62,579 bases of DNA from positions 1 through 62,579 of the forward strand of contig NZ_JAMBOB010000018.1 of NCBI RefSeq assembly GCF_023715415.1. Reading direction: 5' to 3'. The notes below the pieces were generated by a model. It saw nothing but the letters and a program-made list of their open reading frames with translations. It made no database searches and was not told the origin of the DNA. Origin of the DNA: Neobacillus niacini. GTDB taxonomy: Bacteria; Bacillota; Bacilli; Bacillales; Cytobacillaceae. A program made the position numbers and the translations under genes. Within the stretch, counting starts at the first letter, position 1; each line of letters starts with the position of its first letter. Below are positions 54,679-62,579 of this stretch, in pieces.

Positions 54679-56127
54679 TTGTATACTTTTTTAGCAGGGA
54701 TTGCACTCTTAATTATTGGTTATTTCACTTATGGTAAATTTATTGAAAAAATGTTTGGTGTGAAGGAAGATCGAGCAACGCCCGCCTATGTGAATAACGA
54801 CGGCGTTGACTATGTACCAATGAGTACACCTAAGAATTCCTTAATACAGTTATTAAACATTGCTGGAACGGGTCCAGTTTTCGGCCCAATTATGGGAGCT
54901 CTTTACGGTCCTGTTGCCTTTATCTGGATTGTCATTGGTTGTATTTTTGCAGGAGCTGTCCATGATTATTTAACAGGAATGATTTCTATCCGTAACCGTG
55001 GTGCACATTTACCGGAGCTTGCAAGTAAGTTTTTAGGAAAAGTGATGAAGCACGTAGTAAATGCTTTTGCTGTCCTGCTTCTCCTATTAGTTGGTACGGT
55101 ATTTGTTTCTACACCTGCAAGCCTTCTTCATGTATTAACGGATGGGAAAATAGCAATAGGATTAATAATTGGCGCCATTTTCATTTATTATATTGCTGCT
55201 ACCCTCCTTCCAGTTGATAAAGTCATTGGTCGCTTATATCCGTACTTTGGTGCATTGCTATTAATCAGTGCATTAGGTGTGGGAATTGGGATGATCGTAA
55301 CAGGTGCACCGATTCCTGAATTATCTTTAACGAATTTCCACCCTGCTAATGCACCGATTCTGCCATTGTTATTTTTCACGATTTCATGTGGCGCACTCTC
55401 TGGGTTCCATGCAACACAAACACCGATTATCTCACGTACTACTCAAAATGAAAAACAAGGCCGTAAAATTTTCTATGGCATGATGATCACTGAAGGTGTC
55501 ATTGCCATGATTTGGGCAGCTGCGGGAATGAGCTTATTCAATGGCTATAATGGGTTGAATGATATTTTAGCCGCAGGCGGTCCTGGTGCGGTTGTCAGTC
55601 AAGCCTCAACTGCTCTACTTGGAGCGATTGGTGGAACACTTGCAGTTCTTGGAGTAGTAGTGCTGCCGATTACTTCTGGGGATACAGCTTTCCGTAGTGC
55701 GCGTATGATTATTGCAGAATACATTAACGTCGCACAAAAGAAATTTTCAAGCCGCTTATGGATTGCAGTACCATTATTCGTGATTTCAGCAGTCCTTACA
55801 CAAATCGACTTTAATCTTTTATGGAGATACTTCAGCTGGGCCAACCAAGCTACAGCCGTTATCGCACTCTTTGTCGGTGCCATGTACTTGTATATTGCTA
55901 GGAAAAATTACTATGTTGCCCTAGTACCAGGTTCCTTCATGTTAGTAATGGTTATAACTTATATCTTAAATGCACCTATCGGTTTCGGATTATCGATGTC
56001 AATCTCTTGGATTGGCGGCTTTATTGGTGCAGCAGTACTTATTGGGTTATTCTTCCGAGCTGCTAAAAAGGCACGAGCAAATAATCTGCCACTTGAAGAT
56101 GACGTTACCGGCTGGAAAGCTGCCTAA
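54679..56127 (+). CDS. CstA-family carbon starvation/pyruvate transporter
   Basis: A 482-residue protein with about 13 membrane helices, the short CstA form seen in Bacilli. Family marks include FGKFIE-like start, NIAGTGPVFGPIMGALYGP and SGDTAFRSARM. BtsT/CstA family members import pyruvate or peptides. Starts with TTG after AAGGGGG. A LytS/LytTR pair is upstream and a cre site is seen, as for pyruvate carriers under LytST and CcpA. Confidence 0.9.
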   Translation: MYTFLAGIALLIIGYFTYGKFIEKMFGVKEDRATPAYVNNDGVDYVPMSTPKNSLIQLLNIAGTGPVFGPIMGALYGPVAFIWIVIGCIFAGAVHDYLTGMISIRNRGAHLPELASKFLGKVMKHVVNAFAVLLLLLVGTVFVSTPASLLHVLTDGKIAIGLIIGAIFIYYIAATLLPVDKVIGRLYPYFGALLLISALGVGIGMIVTGAPIPELSLTNFHPANAPILPLLFFTISCGALSGFHATQTPIISRTTQNEKQGRKIFYGMMITEGVIAMIWAAAGMSLFNGYNGLNDILAAGGPGAVVSQASTALLGAIGGTLAVLGVVVLPITSGDTAFRSARMIIAEYINVAQKKFSSRLWIAVPLFVISAVLTQIDFNLLWRYFSWANQATAVIALFVGAMYLYIARKNYYVALVPGSFMLVMVITYILNAPIGFGLSMSISWIGGFIGAAVLIGLFFRAAKKARANNLPLEDDVTGWKAA

Positions 56128-56146
56128 TTGGTCGTATAATAAAATG

Positions 56147-56174
56147 AAAGTGCACTCGCTGAGTGCACTTTTTT
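56147..56174 (+). terminator. terminator of the CstA gene
   Basis: AAAGTGCACTC / GAGTGCACTTT stem followed by TTTTTT. It also lies at the 3' end of the convergent lipoprotein gene. Confidence 0.88.
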
Positions 56175-56180
56175 CGATTC

Positions 56181-56867
56181 TTATTCTAGCAAAAATCGTT
56201 CAATGGTCTTTTGTATTTCATTTTCTGTATAAACAAATGAAATTTCACTATCTTCTTTTAAAGATGGTAATTGACCAATAGCTTCTTCCGTTAATTGGAA
56301 TGCTACCTTTTCTCCTTTCATATCCACTTCTATTGTATGGGGATCGATTTGTCCAACAAGCACACCTGATGCTTTCGTAAATAAGGATTGTTCAACAATG
56401 ATATCTGTTACAACCTTTGCCTGCTCTTCCTTTGATGTTAAAAAAACCTCAATTTTATAACGGCCATTATATAGGTCAGTAAGGGTAAAGCTGTTTTGAA
56501 TTTCTTCATTATTTTCTATCGTAACTTCAACTAACGCCTGTGTTGCCATGACTTCTTCAGAATATTGTTTGACCATTTTTCCTCCTTCATCATAAATAAT
56601 GAAATCGGCCTGTAACCCGCTTGGTAATGAAAGTTTTTGAGATTCCCCGGATACATTTTTGACTCTGTAATTGATGATGACGGAATTGCTTTCTTCTTTT
56701 ATTTCAATCGAAGGATGAAATCTAGCAACAATTTCATTTTGTTTTGGGGACTCTGTTGGATTTTCTTTTTTTACACCCTCACCATTCCCATTTGTATTAC
56801 TTCCTGTACCACAAGCGCTTAATAGTCCAGCTACTAATACGACCATCATAATTTTTTTAAATGACAT
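56181..56867 (-). CDS. BsuPI-domain lipoprotein
   Basis: A 228-residue lipoprotein, lipidated Cys at about 19 (LLSAC). An immunoglobulin-like BsuPI domain (intracellular proteinase inhibitor fold) spans about 45-155 (SVIINYRVKNVSG, LPSGLQADFIIYD). The C-terminal 60 residues form a small alpha/beta tail (VAFQLTEEAI). Here the domain is exported, unlike the cytosolic inhibitor it is named for. Its ribosome binding site AAGGAG is inside an 18-bp hairpin arm. Confidence 0.85.
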   Translation of the reverse strand: MSFKKIMMVVLVAGLLSACGTGSNTNGNGEGVKKENPTESPKQNEIVARFHPSIEIKEESNSVIINYRVKNVSGESQKLSLPSGLQADFIIYDEGGKMVKQYSEEVMATQALVEVTIENNEEIQNSFTLTDLYNGRYKIEVFLTSKEEQAKVVTDIIVEQSLFTKASGVLVGQIDPHTIEVDMKGEKVAFQLTEEAIGQLPSLKEDSEISFVYTENEIQKTIERFLLE

Positions 56868-56873
56868 AAAATG

Positions 56874-56922
56874 AAAACTCCTTTTAATCGAATTACCTTA
56901 ATAGTCGATTAAAAGGAGTTTT
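56874..56922 (-). promoter_or_regulatory. 18-bp perfect hairpin: liv operon terminator and RBS trap
   Basis: Arms at 56874-56891 and 56905-56922 are perfectly complementary (AAAACTCC ... GGAGTTTT) around a 13-base loop. On the minus strand the 3' arm holds AAAAGGAG, the ribosome binding site of the lipoprotein gene, and a TTTTCATTTT run. It would end the liv transcript and hide this ribosome binding site in read-through RNA. Confidence 0.75.
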
Positions 56923-56959
56923 GAGTTACAGTATTATCTGTTTTTTTGTAGAAAATTTG

Positions 56960-57673
56960 TTACAGTCCACCAAGGTAAGCTTTTTTGATTTCTTCACTTG
57001 CTTGTAACTCTGCCGCTGTTCCTGAGATTACTACCCTGCCTGTTTCGATTACATAGGCACGGTCCGCTACGGATAATGCCATATTTGCATTTTGTTCCAC
57101 CAGCAAGATAGTCGTTCCATCTTGGTTGATTTTCTCTATGATTTGAAAAATTGTTTTAACCATTAACGGAGCCAATCCCATTGAAGGCTCATCCAGCAAC
57201 AGCAGCTTAGGCTTCGCCATAATCGCTCTTCCCATCGCCAGCATTTGCTGTTCTCCTCCAGAAAGTGTTCCCGATAACTGCTTTCGGCGCTCCTGCAATC
57301 TCGGAAATAGCTCGTAAACACTTTGAATATCTTTGCGGATTCCCGCGCTATCTTTTCTTAAATAAGCACCTAGTTCTAGGTTTTCCTCTACACTCATATT
57401 GGCAAACACACGGCGTCCCTCAGGTACATGAGAGATACCAACTTTCACAATAGACTGTGGAGCCTTGCCTAAAATCGAATTGCCTAAATACTCAATGCTC
57501 CCAGATTTTGGTTTAAGAAGCCCGGATAATGTCTTAAGAAGAGTACTTTTTCCAGCACCATTCGCCCCAATCAGGGTCACAATTTCTCCCTCACTGATTT
57601 CCAAAGAAACGCCCTTAAGAGCTTGAATATTCCCATAGTAAACATCTATTCCACTCACGTTAAGCATGGGCAT
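56960..57673 (-). CDS. livF: branched-chain amino acid ABC transporter ATPase (LivF)
   Basis: A 237-residue ABC ATPase. Walker A is GANGAGKST, signature LSGGEQQ, Walker B LLLDEPS, H-loop VEQN. The start at 57673 follows GGAGAGGAGG by six bases and overlaps the livG 3' end by 14 bases. It is last of five genes of an importer of leucine, isoleucine and valine. Confidence 0.93.
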   Translation of the reverse strand: MPMLNVSGIDVYYGNIQALKGVSLEISEGEIVTLIGANGAGKSTLLKTLSGLLKPKSGSIEYLGNSILGKAPQSIVKVGISHVPEGRRVFANMSVEENLELGAYLRKDSAGIRKDIQSVYELFPRLQERRKQLSGTLSGGEQQMLAMGRAIMAKPKLLLLDEPSMGLAPLMVKTIFQIIEKINQDGTTILLVEQNANMALSVADRAYVIETGRVVISGTAAELQASEEIKKAYLGGL

Positions 57674-58442
57674 TCGGTACCTCCTCTCCAAGGTAGGCTT
57701 CAATTACTTTTGGATGATTACGAATCACATCAGGTGTCCCCTCCGCAATCAATTGTCCATGGTCCAACACATAAATTCTTTCACAAATCCCCATAACCAA
57801 TGCCATATCATGTTCAATGAGGAGAATCGTTAAATCAAACTGATTTCGGATGAATGCGATTAATTCCATTAGCTCATGTGTTTCCTGTGGGTTCATCCCC
57901 GCTGCAGGCTCATCAAGGAGCAATAACTTTGGACCCGCTGCCAATGCCCTGGCAATTTCCAATCTACGTTGCTGACCATAAGGTAAATTCTTTGCTTTTT
58001 CATCTTTATAACGATCCAATTGAAAAATCTTTAAAAACTCTAGTGATTTTTCCTCCATTACCTTTTCCTCTGAGAAATGCGAGGGCAGGCGAAAGATGGA
58101 ACTTAAAATGGAATGCTTCGCTAAAGAATGATAGGCAACCTTTACATTATCTAATACAGATAATTCGCTGAAAAGGCGGATATTTTGAAACGTACGGCTA
58201 ATTCCATTTCGTGTTACTTGGTATGGAGCAAGCCCATTTAACCTTTTTCCATCGAACAGAATGTCACCCTCTGTCGGTACATATACACCGGTTAACAAAT
58301 TGAAGCTTGTTGTTTTTCCTGCTCCATTCGGACCAATTAGACCGACCAATTCACCCTGATTAAGTTCCATATTAAAGCCTGAAACCGCCTTTAAGCCGCC
58401 AAACTGAATCCCTGCATTTTTAACCTGCAGTAAAGCTCCCAT
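57660..58442 (-). CDS. livG: branched-chain amino acid ABC transporter ATPase (LivG)
   Basis: A 260-residue ABC ATPase. Walker A is GPNGAGKTT, signature LPYGQQRRLE, which is the LivG-specific form, Walker B LLLDEPA, and H-loop IEHD. Partner of LivF; two genes downstream of livH. Confidence 0.94.
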   Translation of the reverse strand: MGALLQVKNAGIQFGGLKAVSGFNMELNQGELVGLIGPNGAGKTTSFNLLTGVYVPTEGDILFDGKRLNGLAPYQVTRNGISRTFQNIRLFSELSVLDNVKVAYHSLAKHSILSSIFRLPSHFSEEKVMEEKSLEFLKIFQLDRYKDEKAKNLPYGQQRRLEIARALAAGPKLLLLDEPAAGMNPQETHELMELIAFIRNQFDLTILLIEHDMALVMGICERIYVLDHGQLIAEGTPDVIRNHPKVIEAYLGEEVPNAHA

Positions 58443-58444
58443 TG

Positions 58445-59383
58445 TTAAATTCCTCCTTTCGCACTTTTCTTTTTACCAAAGAAATCTGTAATCTCACGTG
58501 TACCCATTAATCCTTGAGGACGGTAAAGCATGACTACCACTAATACCACACTATAAATAATCATTCGAGTCTCTGGGTATTGCTGCAAATACGTTGATAT
58601 AATGGTTAAAAGGATTGCAGAAATCACGGAACCAGATAAACTGCCAAGTCCGCCTAACACAACGAAAATTAAGATATCAAATGATTTTAAGAAACCAAAG
58701 TTAGTAGGCTGGATAATATAAAAATTATGAGAGAACAAACCGCCGGCGATACCTGCAAAGAAGGAACCAATGGCGAAAGCAGCAACTTTGTAATATGTTG
58801 TGTTTATTCCCATTGCATCGGCCGCTATTTCATTTTCCCGAATCGCTATACATGCTCTTCCATGCCGTGAGTTGGTAAAATTCGATATTACTAGAATCGT
58901 GATGACAAGACATACAAATGCGCTTGTCCAGGTCGTCATATTAGAAACCATCATTCCGGCAGCGCCGCCAACATACTCAATATTTAAGAATACAATTCTA
59001 ATAATCTCACCAAATCCAAGTGTTGCAATAGCAAGATAATCTCCTCGCAGTCTTAAAGTAGGTATACCAACAAGAAGCCCTGCTAACGCTGCCACAATTC
59101 CTCCAATGATGATTGCTAACACGAAAGGCAGTTCAAATTTCATTGTTATAATCGCTGAAACATATGCCCCCACAGCAAGGAAACCAGCATGTCCAATTGA
59201 AAATTGTCCGGTGATTCCAATTACCAAGTGAAGACTTACAGCTAAAATAATGTTAATGATCATTAAGGTCAACATATTGCTATAAAAAGCATTTAATACA
59301 CCTGTTTGAATTAAGGCTTGGCCGATTCCATATATAACACCTGCTAAAATGAGAAATAGCCAGAATTTAGTTACTTTTTTCAT
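58445..59383 (-). CDS. livM: branched-chain amino acid ABC transporter permease (LivM)
   Basis: A 312-residue permease with about nine helices and the family EAA-like loop (RENEIAADAMGIN). The start at 59383 follows AGGTGGG by eight bases; an in-frame ATG further upstream to 59425 lacks this and overlaps livH. Confidence 0.93.
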   Translation of the reverse strand: MKKVTKFWLFLILAGVIYGIGQALIQTGVLNAFYSNMLTLMIINIILAVSLHLVIGITGQFSIGHAGFLAVGAYVSAIITMKFELPFVLAIIIGGIVAALAGLLVGIPTLRLRGDYLAIATLGFGEIIRIVFLNIEYVGGAAGMMVSNMTTWTSAFVCLVITILVISNFTNSRHGRACIAIRENEIAADAMGINTTYYKVAAFAIGSFFAGIAGGLFSHNFYIIQPTNFGFLKSFDILIFVVLGGLGSLSGSVISAILLTIISTYLQQYPETRMIIYSVVLVVVMLYRPQGLMGTREITDFFGKKKSAKGGI

Positions 59384-59396
59384 CTGTCTATCCCAC

Positions 59397-60275
59397 CTAC
59401 ACTTTCTCTCTTGTATTTTTACCAAAGATGCCTGTTGGCCTAAATATTAGGATAAGGATTAAAATGATAAACGCTGCTGCGTCTCTCCATAACGAGAATC
59501 CTAAGGCACTAACAATCGATTCAACAACCCCTAAGATAAGACCGCCGACCATGGCTCCTGGAATAATTCCGATTCCACCTAGTACCGCCGCAACAAACGC
59601 CTTTAATCCAGGGATAATTCCCATTAGCGGTTCGATTTTTGTATAATAGACACCAAAAATGACGCCTGCTGCCCCTGCTAGAGCAGAACCAATTGCAAAT
59701 GTATAGGAAATGGTTCTGTCTACATTAATACCCATTAATCTCGCTGCATCGATGTCATGAGATACTGCTCGCATTGCTTTACCGACCTTTGTACGATGAA
59801 CAATAATTTGTAAAATAATCATAAGTCCAAGAGAAACAGCCAGGATAAAAAGGGACTGACTATTGATTTGTGCACCAAACAAGTTAAATGTTGTACTCGG
59901 TAATACATTGTCAGGGTAGGCCTCAGGTTGGGCTCCTCGGACATAAATCACACCATATTCAATTAGCAGCGACATTCCAATAGCCGTAATTAAGGCAGCA
60001 ATTCTAGTCGCATTTCGAAGACGTTTATAAGCAATTCTTTCGATTAATACTCCAAACACCGCACAAAACGCCATTGAGAATAATAATGCCGGAAAGAAGC
60101 CCAGCCCCCATCCCTTAATCGCATAAAACCCGACGAACGCACCAACCATAAAAACATCACCATGAGCAAAGTTTATTAATTTTATGATTCCATAAACCAT
60201 GGTATAGCCTAATGCGATTAAGGCATAAATGCTGCCGAGTGAAATTCCGTTTATCAATTGTTGTAACCACTCCAT
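59397..60275 (-). CDS. livH: branched-chain amino acid ABC transporter permease (LivH)
   Basis: A 292-residue permease with about eight helices and the family EAA-like segment (SHDIDAARLMGIN). AAAGGAG lies eight bases before the ATG at 60275. Together with LivM it forms the membrane channel. Confidence 0.93.
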   Translation of the reverse strand: MEWLQQLINGISLGSIYALIALGYTMVYGIIKLINFAHGDVFMVGAFVGFYAIKGWGLGFFPALLFSMAFCAVFGVLIERIAYKRLRNATRIAALITAIGMSLLIEYGVIYVRGAQPEAYPDNVLPSTTFNLFGAQINSQSLFILAVSLGLMIILQIIVHRTKVGKAMRAVSHDIDAARLMGINVDRTISYTFAIGSALAGAAGVIFGVYYTKIEPLMGIIPGLKAFVAAVLGGIGIIPGAMVGGLILGVVESIVSALGFSLWRDAAAFIILILILIFRPTGIFGKNTREKV

Positions 60276-60315
60276 CGTTTTCACTCCTTTTTATTCCAGA
60301 AATAATTCTTTAAAA

Positions 60316-60350
60316 AAGTAAAATGGAAGGAGTATCCTTCCATTCTACTT
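60316..60350 (-). terminator. attenuating terminator between livK and livH
   Basis: Stem AAGTA-AATGGAAGG / CCTTCCATT-TACTT (one mismatch) with a five-base loop, then TTTTTT on the minus strand. An internal terminator after the binding protein gene lets more binding protein than permease be made. Confidence 0.75.
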
Positions 60351-60362
60351 AACTAGTATTTT

Positions 60363-61544
60363 TTAAGGATTTACTTTTGTATTAAATACTTGTTTACCAT
60401 CTTTATATTCTAGAATGGTAGCTGTTTTAATTGGATGATGATTTTCATCAATGGTTACTACTCCTGTAATTAGGCTTAAATCTTTTGTTTTCGCTAGTTC
60501 TTCCTGAATCTTACTAGAATCAGTGCTTCTGGCACGCTTAACGGCATCCGCTAAGAAGTAAACCGTGTCATACCCAAGTGCATTGAACGCATTAGGTGCT
60601 TCACCTTTGTTCTTATCTTTAAACGCAGTTACAAAGTTTTGAACCTTTTCATCTGGATCTTCAGATGAGTAATGGTTGATTAGGTAAGTATTATTCAAAG
60701 CTTCTGCTCCTGCTAAATCAACCAACTTAGGAGAATCCCAGCCGTCAGCTCCCACTAATGGTACATCAATTCCCAATTCACGAGCTTGCTTTACAATTAA
60801 TCCAACTTCTTCATAATATCCTGGGATAAAAATGAATGAAGGGTTTTTTGCTTTAATGCGAGTTAATGTTGCACGGAAGTCGGTATCTTTTGCTACATAT
60901 GCTTCTTCGGCAACCACTTTACCACCTGCAGCTTCAAACGTCTCCTTGAATGCATCCGATAAACCTTTTGCATAATCACTTGAGTTATCAGCAAAAATTG
61001 CTGCATCTTTAACTTTTAACGTATTTGAGGCAAAGTTTGCAGCCACTGTACCTTGGAAAGGATCAATGAAAGATGTACGGAAAACGAATGGCCTTACTTT
61101 TCCTTTATCATCTACTGTAACAGTTGGGCTGGTTCCTCCTGGAGCAATTAAAACCGTTTTAGTATCGTTTGCGATCTGAGCTTGTGCAACAGTGTTACCA
61201 CTCGTTGCTGCTCCAATAACAGCTGTTACCTTGTCTTGGCTTGTTAACCTAATAATGCCGTTTGTTGCCTCTGCTGCATCAGATTTATTATCTACCTTAA
61301 CGATATCAAAGGTTTTACCATCGATTCCGCCATTTTTATTGATTTCTTCAACAGCCATCTCAATCCCTTTCGCCATTGATTCACCATATGACGCAACATT
61401 ACCTGATAGCTCTAAATTCACTCCTAATTTAATAGAATCTGAATTGCCGCCCCCTGAACTTTCTTTCGCTCCTCCTGCACATCCTGCTAACACTCCAGCA
61501 AAGATGGTAGAAGCCATAAACACACTCGCTAATTTCTTTTTCAT
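60363..61544 (-). CDS. livK: branched-chain amino acid ABC transporter substrate-binding lipoprotein (LivK/LivJ)
   Basis: A 393-residue lipoprotein with lipidated Cys 22 (VLAGC) and a Gly/Ser linker. The periplasmic-binding-protein type I fold shows IKLGVNLELSGNVASYG and IPGYYEEVGLI. It captures leucine, isoleucine or valine outside the membrane for LivHMGF. AAAGGGGG precedes the ATG. A CodY-like box lies 21 bases upstream of the start codon. Confidence 0.93.
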   Translation of the reverse strand: MKKKLASVFMASTIFAGVLAGCAGGAKESSGGGNSDSIKLGVNLELSGNVASYGESMAKGIEMAVEEINKNGGIDGKTFDIVKVDNKSDAAEATNGIIRLTSQDKVTAVIGAATSGNTVAQAQIANDTKTVLIAPGGTSPTVTVDDKGKVRPFVFRTSFIDPFQGTVAANFASNTLKVKDAAIFADNSSDYAKGLSDAFKETFEAAGGKVVAEEAYVAKDTDFRATLTRIKAKNPSFIFIPGYYEEVGLIVKQARELGIDVPLVGADGWDSPKLVDLAGAEALNNTYLINHYSSEDPDEKVQNFVTAFKDKNKGEAPNAFNALGYDTVYFLADAVKRARSTDSSKIQEELAKTKDLSLITGVVTIDENHHPIKTATILEYKDGKQVFNTKVNP

Positions 61545-61886
61545 GGTGTTTCCCCCTTTAATTGAATTTTCTGATACTTACAATCGAAATATAGTATCTT
61601 TTATAGACCCCACGATAATTGTTTACTGCCTAAACAAATTAACTAATGCTATTGTAGTACTTTTTTCTTTATTAGTCTAGTATATTATTTCAATATTTCA
61701 GAACTTTTTATTTTTTATAAAAATTAAAACGCTTTCTTTCGTTTTACATAAATATTATAGGAGACATTCTAGAAAATATAAAAAATGAATGTTTGTGATA
61801 TATTAATATGATTGTACTAAATTATGGTATTTTTCTTATTGGTAACAATTTAGTGGCGTTTATGTTGATGTGAGGAACAAAAGAAA
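61545..61886. other. long AT-rich upstream region of livK
   Basis: Besides the CodY-like box, a perfect TTGTTTA-N5-TAAACAA dyad at 61619-61637 may be an operator. No ORF is supported. Confidence 0.5.
61565..61579. promoter_or_regulatory. CodY-like box before livK
   Basis: AATTTTCTGATACTT matches the CodY consensus AATTTTCWGAAAATT at 13 of 15 positions. It sits close before the livK ribosome binding site. CodY commonly controls branched-chain amino acid import in Bacillus. Confidence 0.55.
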
Positions 61887-61923
61887 AAGAGAAAGAAGAC
61901 CACTTTCGCCTTCTTTCTCTCTA
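61887..61923 (-). terminator. terminator of the 50-residue gene
   Basis: GAGAAAGAAG / CTTCTTTCTC stem with an 11-base loop and TTTTTCTTTT after it on the minus strand, directly after the small gene. Confidence 0.82.
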
Positions 61924-61937
61924 TTCAGACGTACCCT

Positions 61938-62090
61938 TTACCACCTATGTGCCTTTGCGTTCGATCTCAATATTGTGTTATGTTGAGATCTCATTGTCTG
62001 CCCATTTACTTGAGAACTAACATACTTAGGACGTGCCCAATTATGGAAAAACTTACGAGACTGTGGATCCAAATTATTTTGATAACTCAC
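61938..62090 (-). CDS. small hypothetical protein, 50 residues
   Basis: Begins MSYQNNLDPQ and ends AKAHRW. The GTG start at 62090 is preceded by GAGGTG with seven bases and the gene is followed by a strong terminator. It is basic and polar with an FHNWARP segment and no hydrophobic helix. I do not recognise it. It lies between livK and the rRNA operon, on the same strand as both. Confidence 0.7.
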   Translation of the reverse strand: MSYQNNLDPQSRKFFHNWARPKYVSSQVNGQTMRSQHNTILRSNAKAHRW

Positions 62091-62245
62091 AACGAATCAC
62101 CTCAATAGTTAGGATAGGATACTCTGAAACTTGATATTACAGGAATATCAGATATAGTATTTGATTTAATCTATATAAAAATACACTTTAAAGCTAAATC
62201 CCCAGAATTGTCTTTTATGAATAAAAAATGACCAATTTCTATGTT

Positions 62246-62280
62246 AAAAAAGACAACCCAAATTTCAGGCTGTCTTTTTG
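62246..62280 (-). terminator. terminator of the rRNA operon
   Basis: AAAAAGACAGCC / GGTTGTCTTTTTT stem just downstream of the 5S gene on the minus strand. Confidence 0.85.
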
Positions 62281-62283
62281 TTT

Positions 62284-62400
<117 letters not shown>

Positions 62401-62479
62401 TATTTTTTTGAGGTATATCATTCCCTCAAAACTAGATAATTTCAGAAGAAGTGGTAAAACGAGTTTGCCTTTAAAAATT

Positions 62480-62579
62480 GGTTAAGTCCTCGAACGATTA
62501 GTATCAGTCAGCTCCACATGTTACCACGCTTCCACCTCTGACCTATCAACCTGATCATCTTTCAGGGTTCTTACTAGCT
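62480..62579 (-). rRNA. 23S ribosomal RNA, 3' end (partial)
   Basis: The plus strand from GGTTAAGTCCTCGAACGAT onward is the reverse complement of the conserved 23S 3' end (…CGAGGACTTAACC). The gene runs off the right edge of the window. Confidence 0.93.

Overview
This window looks like the chromosome of a spore-forming, low-GC Gram-positive of the family Bacillaceae (Bacillus/Neobacillus-like). The basis is strong AGGAGG-type ribosome binding sites, frequent TTG/GTG starts, two GerA-family germination operons, a YabR-like S1 protein, a Bacillus-type cold-shock gene, BirA- and PhoP-type operators, and an rRNA operon entering from the right. Species is not decidable from the window alone. I see no prophage, insertion sequence, CRISPR array or tRNA.

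Layout. 0-9 kb: a metallo-beta-lactamase-fold membrane protein, a DUF4405 cytochrome-b-like protein and a CxxCH-bearing cytochrome P460-like lipoprotein; then a MerR-controlled redox cluster (SDR, an Old-Yellow-Enzyme gene broken by a one-base frameshift, MerR, aldo/keto reductase) facing an AraC regulator; then a serine hydrolase. 9-16 kb: isochorismatase-like hydrolase, a secreted PHP phosphoesterase (CehA type) with a HupE-like membrane protein behind a strong PhoP box, an NmrA-like reductase, an array of long hairpins, a luciferase-like monooxygenase and a cysteine desulfurase. 16-26 kb: two germinant-receptor operons. One (order B-A-C) has a frameshifted A subunit; the other (A-B-C) is intact and ends in an untracked 51-residue two-helix D-type subunit. 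Several other small genes lie between them.

26-40 kb: DMT transporter, a two-gene membrane unit of unknown function, a DUF3800 protein divergent from a six-LysM protein, cspB-like cold-shock gene, acyl-CoA hydrolase/CoA transferase with a LytTR regulator and a DUF2161 nuclease-fold protein, a large unknown membrane protein, threonine aldolase, and bioY-bioB under a BirA operator. 40-52 kb: peptidase S66, acetyltransferases, PAP2 phosphatase, FAD monooxygenase, tandem DUF3147 proteins, a 2-hydroxyacid dehydrogenase, DbpA helicase, a guanylate-kinase-like protein with an altered P-loop, a YabR-like S1 protein, a DUF3231 protein and a HAD hydrolase.

52-62.6 kb: LytS/LytTR two-component system followed by a CstA-family transporter (a likely pyruvate-uptake module), a BsuPI-domain lipoprotein whose ribosome binding site lies in an 18-bp perfect hairpin, the complete livKHMGF branched-chain amino acid ABC operon, a small unannotated ORF with its own terminator, and the 5S and 3' end of the 23S rRNA on the minus strand. 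Most genes are on the minus strand. The most interesting points are the PhoP-controlled CehA-HupE pair, the GerD-type small subunit, the shadowed small ORFs, the hairpin arrays and the Shine-Dalgarno-trapping hairpin at 56.9 kb.
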